From contig JACJYE010000017.1 of the NCBI GenBank assembly GCA_020636255.1, positions 27,266-91,265 of the forward strand: DNA of 64,000 nucleotides, in the 5' to 3' direction. The position numbers and the translations under genes are program-made. Origin of the DNA: Lewinellaceae bacterium (GTDB lineage Bacteria > Bacteroidota > Bacteroidia > Chitinophagales > Saprospiraceae). Of the stretch, positions 59,664-64,000 are shown piece by piece. The notes beneath the pieces are model-generated. The model was given only the letters and a program-made list of their open reading frames with translations, was not told the origin of the DNA and did no database searches. Within the stretch, counting starts at the first letter, position 1. Each line of letters begins with the position of its first letter.

Positions 59664-62027
59664 ATGAATGATCCATCCGTACGAACCAGGAAATATCCGG
59701 CAGCGGCCGGGGTACTCGTCCTGCTGATGACAATCGGCGCAGTGGCTGTTTTACAAGCACAGCCCGTGCCCTGCGGGCCCGCGCCCGATATGACCTCCAC
59801 CTGTATTGAAGCATGTGTGATCTGCGATATTGACGGCTACACGGGCATCAATAACGACACGGACGTCGGGCAGGCTCCTCCCGGTTTTTGCACTAATGTC
59901 GTCCACCACATGCAGTGGATCGCTTTTATTGCCGGCAGTACGGACCTTACCATCAACGTTTCGGTTTCCAATTGCAATACCGGCGCAGGGCTGGAGGTGG
60001 GCATCTATGAAAGCCTTGGCTGCGAGATATTCAAACTGGTATCCAACTGCAACGGTGGTATTGCCGAGGGGCAAACAGGGGTGTTTACCAATACCGAGCC
60101 TCTGGTCATAGGCCAGTACTACTATTTCGTTATGGACGGCAACTTTAATGATGTTTGCAACTACACTATCCACGTTACCAATGGCACGACGATGGTGCCG
60201 CCGCTTCCCGCGGCAGGGGCGGTACAAGGTTTCTCCGAGCTTTGCCAGTCGGAAACGGCGATCTATTCGATTCCAGAGATCGTTGGAGCGAATTTTTACG
60301 AATGGACGCTCAACGGCCTGCACGTAGGCGACGGCCCCGAAACGGAAATTACTTTCCCGGACGCCGGCACCTATGAACTCTGCGTAACGGCCTTTAACGT
60401 TTGCGATACCGTTCCGCCATCCTGCAAGACAGTTCAGGTTTTTGCTACGCAGCTTACCAACCTCAGTGCGGAGATCTGCAATGGAGAATGTATTGAGGTG
60501 GCCGATACCTTACTTTGCGGCCCCGGTAATTATTCCTTTACGCTTACTTCAATACATGGTTGTGATAGCATCGTGAACATCTCCATCGCTGTGCTGCCAC
60601 CTGTAAGCGTTGACCTGGAGGCTACCATCTGTTCGACGGACAGCCTTTATGTGGGGGATACCTGGTATTTTCCGCCAGGGCAATATACCGAAGTACTGGC
60701 CGCAGCTAACGGCTGTGACAGCATCATCAACCTAACGCTTCATGCTATCGTCTGTGAAATAACGGGCAGAATTGATGTGCAGCCCGTCCTCTGCCATGGC
60801 GGCGCGACGGGGGCACTGGACTTTTCTGTGCTGGGAGGGACGCCGCCAATGGCCTACAGCTGGCAGCGGCTCGGCGGTATACCATCCGGCAGTGGCGTCG
60901 TTCCGGGCTTGAACACGCCGGAGTCTATTCCCAACCTGCCGGCGGGAACGTATCTCATCACGATAGAGGATACGTATGGCAATGATGTCGTGCTCACTGC
61001 CAATATTACCGAACCTCCGCCACTCATGGTAACCCTTCTTTCATCTGATCAAAACGGTTATCCCATCTCCTGTTACGGAGGGCAGGACGGAACACTGACG
61101 GCCCTGCCGCAGGGAGGCGCCCCTGGTTACGGTTATGCATGGAGCAACGGCGGTTCGGGCCCGGTTATCGAGGGATTGGCTTCCGGCGATTATACGGTGA
61201 ATGTGGTGGATGCGGTGGGTTGTACGCTGGAAGCTCAGATAACGCTGGCCGAACCGCCGGCTCTGTTTTTTTCCGCACTGTTTGCCGATCCCGGTTGCGA
61301 GGGTTACTACACCGGATCGGCATCGGCACAATCCATCAACGGTGGCGTCGCGCCCTACCTTGTAGCTTTGTCGGGTGATGATTTTGGGGGTGAAACGGCT
61401 TTCGATGGGCTGGCCGAAGGGAGTTACACCCTTACCGTTATGGATGCCAACGGTTGCACGGCCGACACATCAGTTGTACTCACTGCAGCACGCATCCCGT
61501 TGCTGGAGGTGGGCGGCGATATCGAGTTAAAGCTGGGGTATTCCGAGCAATTCCAGGTTTATGTCGACCTTGTTCCTCAGGTTATCGAATGGACGCCTGC
61601 AGAAGGTTTGTCTTGCACCGATTGCCTTGAGCCTGTCGTAACGCCGTACAGAACGGCCGTCTATACGCTTGCCGTTACTTCGGAAGACGGGTGTGTAACG
61701 GCGGACAGCCTGATCGTAAGGGTACTGAAAAGCAGGGACGTCTATGTGCCGAATGCCTTCTCGCCCAACAATGACGGCGTCAACGACAAGTTTACCATTT
61801 TTGCGGGGAAGGGGGTACGGCAGATCAAGAAACTGCAGGTTTTTTCCCGCTGGGGTGAGCTGGTATTTGAGCAGTCTGATTTTCCCGCCAACGACCCGGG
61901 TTATGGCTGGGATGGTACTTTCCTGGGCAAGCAGATGCAGGCGGGCGTTTTTGCCTGGTGGGCAGAGGTCGAGTTTCTGGATGGCGTGTCGACTTTAGAG
62001 AAAGGGGATGTGATGATCATGAGGTGA
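59664..62027 (+). CDS. SprB-repeat surface protein with T9SS type B sorting domain
   Basis: A protein of 787 residues from the ATG at 59664 (an in-frame GTG at 59634 overlaps the DUF4956 stop). A hydrophobic signal (AAGVLVLLMTIGAVAVLQAQ) follows a basic n-region. About residues 250-370 hold Ig-like units rich in CDSIVNI motifs. About 375-620 hold SprB-like repeats (CHGGATGALDFSVLGG, CYGGQDGTLTALPQGG, GLASGDYTVNVVDAVGC). The tail is the gliding-motility C-terminal domain (VPNAFSPNNDGVND, FSRWGELVFEQ, GDVMIMR). It should be exported by T9SS and shown on the surface. Its place directly after DUF4956 (29 bp) ties it to the polymerase cluster. Confidence 0.88.
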   Translation: MNDPSVRTRKYPAAAGVLVLLMTIGAVAVLQAQPVPCGPAPDMTSTCIEACVICDIDGYTGINNDTDVGQAPPGFCTNVVHHMQWIAFIAGSTDLTINVSVSNCNTGAGLEVGIYESLGCEIFKLVSNCNGGIAEGQTGVFTNTEPLVIGQYYYFVMDGNFNDVCNYTIHVTNGTTMVPPLPAAGAVQGFSELCQSETAIYSIPEIVGANFYEWTLNGLHVGDGPETEITFPDAGTYELCVTAFNVCDTVPPSCKTVQVFATQLTNLSAEICNGECIEVADTLLCGPGNYSFTLTSIHGCDSIVNISIAVLPPVSVDLEATICSTDSLYVGDTWYFPPGQYTEVLAAANGCDSIINLTLHAIVCEITGRIDVQPVLCHGGATGALDFSVLGGTPPMAYSWQRLGGIPSGSGVVPGLNTPESIPNLPAGTYLITIEDTYGNDVVLTANITEPPPLMVTLLSSDQNGYPISCYGGQDGTLTALPQGGAPGYGYAWSNGGSGPVIEGLASGDYTVNVVDAVGCTLEAQITLAEPPALFFSALFADPGCEGYYTGSASAQSINGGVAPYLVALSGDDFGGETAFDGLAEGSYTLTVMDANGCTADTSVVLTAARIPLLEVGGDIELKLGYSEQFQVYVDLVPQVIEWTPAEGLSCTDCLEPVVTPYRTAVYTLAVTSEDGCVTADSLIVRVLKSRDVYVPNAFSPNNDGVNDKFTIFAGKGVRQIKKLQVFSRWGELVFEQSDFPANDPGYGWDGTFLGKQMQAGVFAWWAEVEFLDGVSTLEKGDVMIMR

Positions 62028-62093
62028 GTTTGATCCAGGCAAGCTATAACCTGAAGATTTGTATGTATTTTAACAGTCAAATGGGTGTGCGCG

Positions 62094-63203
62094 ATGATGT
62101 TGTTTAAAAGCAAAAGGAATAGGGCCATTGCTCAGATCTTATTTTGGGCCAGCCTGATGGTGGTGATGAACCTCATGTTTAACGGCATAGGAGCGCCGTC
62201 GCATTTTTATTACCGGAACTATATACACATTTTCTCCGCTACTGTCATTGTGTTGCTGAATGTCTATGTATTGATCCCCCGCTATTTTGCGCAAAAAAGA
62301 TATAGAGCTTATGCGCTCACCGTTGTTCTAAGCATAGCGGGCATCACGGTAATGGCCGTATTCATCGAATCGAATCTGTTTCAGGAGAGAACGAGGGGCT
62401 TTCAAAGGGGGAATGAAACCCTTGAGTTGCGGCCGGGAGGCCCTCCTCATTTAGAGGGCAGGGAAGGAGAGGCCATGCGGAAACCTTCTCCGGGGCCCAT
62501 TGACCCGCAGTATTTTATCACATTTATTATTTACTCGGCGGTGTTTCTGACGGGTACGGTAATGGAGAGCATTCAACTGTATAGCAAGCAGGAGTATCTG
62601 GCAAGCCTCGCCCAAAATGAGAAACTGGAAACGGAATTGAAATTTCTAAAGAGCCAGATAAACCCCCATTTCCTGTTCAATGCACTGAATAATGTCTATA
62701 CGCTTTCGCTCATCCAGTCGGAACAGACGCCGGAAGTGGTCATGAAACTTTCAGAGATGCTGCGTTACATGCTTTACGGGAGCAACCAGGACAGGGCCTC
62801 GCTGGAGCAGGAGATCAACTACATCCAGAACTATGTAGATCTGCAGCAGCTGAAAGACGATGCGCCACTGGATGTCGAGATGGCCATTAATACCCATAAC
62901 GACAAAGTGAGGATCGCGCCTATGATCCTGATCCCTTTTGTGGAGAATGCCTTCAAGCACAGCAAGATCGAGGATACGGATAACGGGTGGATTAAGATCG
63001 GCCTTTGGGAAGAGGGCAACAACTTCACATTTAGCGTCAGCAATAGCCTGGTGAAAAAGGATTTTACAAAAGACCCCACCCATGGCATCGGCCTGGCCAA
63101 TGTGCAGCGCCGCCTCGAACTGGAATACCCCGGCAGGCACCATCTTGAGATCACACAGGATGACGGGCAATTCAACATAAAACTTTCAATTCAACTGCCA
63201 TGA
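62094..63203 (+). CDS. LytS/YehU-type sensor histidine kinase
   Basis: A protein of 369 residues from the ATG at 62094 (a GTG at 62085 is also open). Four membrane helices lie in the first 170 residues (AQILFWASLMVVMNLMF, IHIFSATVIVLLNVYVL, ALTVVLSIAGITVMAVF, FITFIIYSAVFLTGTVME). Then comes the his_kinase domain with the phosphoacceptor His in LKSQINPHFLFNALNNVYTL and an ATPase part (LIPFVENAFKHS, GIGLANVQRRLE). It should sense an envelope signal and phosphorylate the LytTR partner, whose gene overlaps by 4 bp (ATGA). Confidence 0.93.
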   Translation: MMLFKSKRNRAIAQILFWASLMVVMNLMFNGIGAPSHFYYRNYIHIFSATVIVLLNVYVLIPRYFAQKRYRAYALTVVLSIAGITVMAVFIESNLFQERTRGFQRGNETLELRPGGPPHLEGREGEAMRKPSPGPIDPQYFITFIIYSAVFLTGTVMESIQLYSKQEYLASLAQNEKLETELKFLKSQINPHFLFNALNNVYTLSLIQSEQTPEVVMKLSEMLRYMLYGSNQDRASLEQEINYIQNYVDLQQLKDDAPLDVEMAINTHNDKVRIAPMILIPFVENAFKHSKIEDTDNGWIKIGLWEEGNNFTFSVSNSLVKKDFTKDPTHGIGLANVQRRLELEYPGRHHLEITQDDGQFNIKLSIQLP

Positions 63204-63925
63204 GTATGGACAAGATAAAGTGCCTGGTTGTGGACGATGAAAAACTGGCCCGTACCTTGTTGAAGAAATACATTGATAAATTGCCCGGCCTTACGCTGGC
63301 CGGGGAATGCAAGAATGCTTTTGAGGCCATCTCCATCCTGCAAAAAGAACGCGTTGACCTGGTTTTCCTCGATATTCAAATGCCTGAATTGACCGGTATC
63401 GAGTTCCTGAATACGCTACAGGAAAAACCGCTCGTCGTTTTTACCACTGCCTACCAGGAATATGCGCTGGAGGGCTATCAGCTGGATGTTGTCGACTATC
63501 TTCTGAAACCTTTTCGTTTCGGCCGCTTCCTTCAGGCCATCAATAAGGCGGCCAGGCGGCTGAACTTTGAAGGGGGCAATCAGGCCATGGACGAGGATAG
63601 GCTGCCAAAAGAGAATGCGCGCGAATTCATCCTGGTAAGGTCGAACCATGTCATTCACAAAATTTTCCTTGACGAGATCCTTTTTATACAGGGCATGAAG
63701 GAATATGTGTCTTTTTATCTTCCTGAAAAACAGGTGATTACACTTGTGGCGCTCAAGCAATTGGAAAAAGACTTACCTGCAGGCCGGTTTCTTCGCATAC
63801 ACAAATCCTTCATTGTGGCTATTGACAAGGTGACGGCTACGGACAGCAACCACGTTCACATTGGCAAAAAACAATTGCCCATCGGAGGTAACTATAAAGA
63901 AGAAGTGCAAAAGCACCTTTTTTGA
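63200..63925 (+). CDS. LytTR-family response regulator
   Basis: A 241-residue regulator. The receiver domain has the acidic pair Asp12-Asp13 (VVDDEK), the phosphorylation site Asp58 (LVFLDIQMPELTG), Thr in VVFTTAYQEYALEG and Lys in YLLKPF. Residues of about 135-240 are a LytTR DNA-binding domain (FILVRSNHVIHKI, FIQGMKEYVSF, RFLRIHKSFIVAIDKV). Its ATG overlaps the kinase stop. As a transcription factor it may control the nearby VTC cluster or the adhesin gene, but no binding repeat was identified. The last 75 bases of the window hold nothing else I can name. Confidence 0.95.
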   Translation: MSMDKIKCLVVDDEKLARTLLKKYIDKLPGLTLAGECKNAFEAISILQKERVDLVFLDIQMPELTGIEFLNTLQEKPLVVFTTAYQEYALEGYQLDVVDYLLKPFRFGRFLQAINKAARRLNFEGGNQAMDEDRLPKENAREFILVRSNHVIHKIFLDEILFIQGMKEYVSFYLPEKQVITLVALKQLEKDLPAGRFLRIHKSFIVAIDKVTATDSNHVHIGKKQLPIGGNYKEEVQKHLF

Positions 63926-64000
63926 GAAACATGAGTCATGCGAATTAGGGGCTAAGTGCCCGGCTAACGGCTCAGCAGGCCGTCATCTTTGTAGCATAAA

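Noticed and set aside
1..64000. cas, transposase, integrase, tRNA and rRNA genes
   Set aside because: I looked through all supported frames and gaps and recognised none, although the CRISPR array and foldbacks made them worth looking for.

Overview
The window looks like a chromosome segment of a Bacteroidota bacterium of the Saprospiria type (Lewinella/Phaeodactylibacter-like; the genus is inference). The evidence is C-terminal type IX secretion (T9SS) sorting domains of both type A and type B, gliding-motility-associated C-terminal domains with PKD and SprB-like repeats, a futalosine-type menaquinone pathway, LytS/LytTR signalling, promoters of the TAnnTTTG form, and a moderately high GC content. 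Genes are densely packed on both strands. No rRNA, tRNA, phage or insertion-sequence transposase was seen.

Layout. 1-7.7 kb, plus strand: the end of nusB, an OmpA/thrombospondin-type-3 outer membrane protein, guaA overlapping a periplasmic-binding-protein lipoprotein, trmH, a foldback repeat, and a ThDP-dependent enzyme. 7.7-18.2 kb, minus strand: a DUF2490 protein with a small secreted protein, the proton-translocating transhydrogenase operon (split pntA plus pntB), an operon mqnE-histidine phosphatase-mqnA-msrA, and a secreted GH13 alpha-amylase with a T9SS tail. 18.4-22.3 kb, plus: a metacaspase-like protein followed by two short-chain-dehydrogenase-type genes. 22.3-32.3 kb: a large PD40/amidohydrolase, a prolyl oligopeptidase lipoprotein, a membrane acyltransferase without a conventional start codon at its conserved N-terminus, the NAD(P)HX repair enzyme, and a class III CoA transferase. 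32.3-36.5 kb, minus: a compact non-phosphorylative (Weimberg-type) sugar-acid operon, namely IlvD/Edd dehydratase, FAH-family dehydratase and alpha-ketoglutarate-semialdehyde dehydrogenase, with a LacI-like palindrome upstream.

37.5-39.8 kb is a repeat-rich stretch that contains a CRISPR array of 23 repeats and 22 spacers without cas genes, preceded by a diverged two-repeat array and an 83-bp duplication. 40-50.5 kb holds two giant T9SS type B adhesin-like proteins flanking a bleomycin-hydrolase-like protease and four tandem 109-bp foldback units. 50.8-53.2 kb, minus: an operon chaN-SCO-cytochrome c, then arfB. 53.4-54.3 kb: a small secreted protein and an XRE regulator.

54.8-63.9 kb is the most intriguing locus. 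A Cthe_2159-type beta-helix lipoprotein is divergent from a run of an HlyD-like adaptor, a VTC-type polyphosphate polymerase domain protein, a DUF4956 membrane protein and a T9SS-exported SprB-repeat protein, followed by a LytS/LytTR two-component pair. I infer an envelope system that couples a VTC polymerase to surface protein display. The family co-occurrence is known in part, but the function is not.

Small foldback elements recur: a 164-bp MITE-like element at 50.6 kb, an internally deleted relative at 9.0 kb and a solo end at 18.3 kb.
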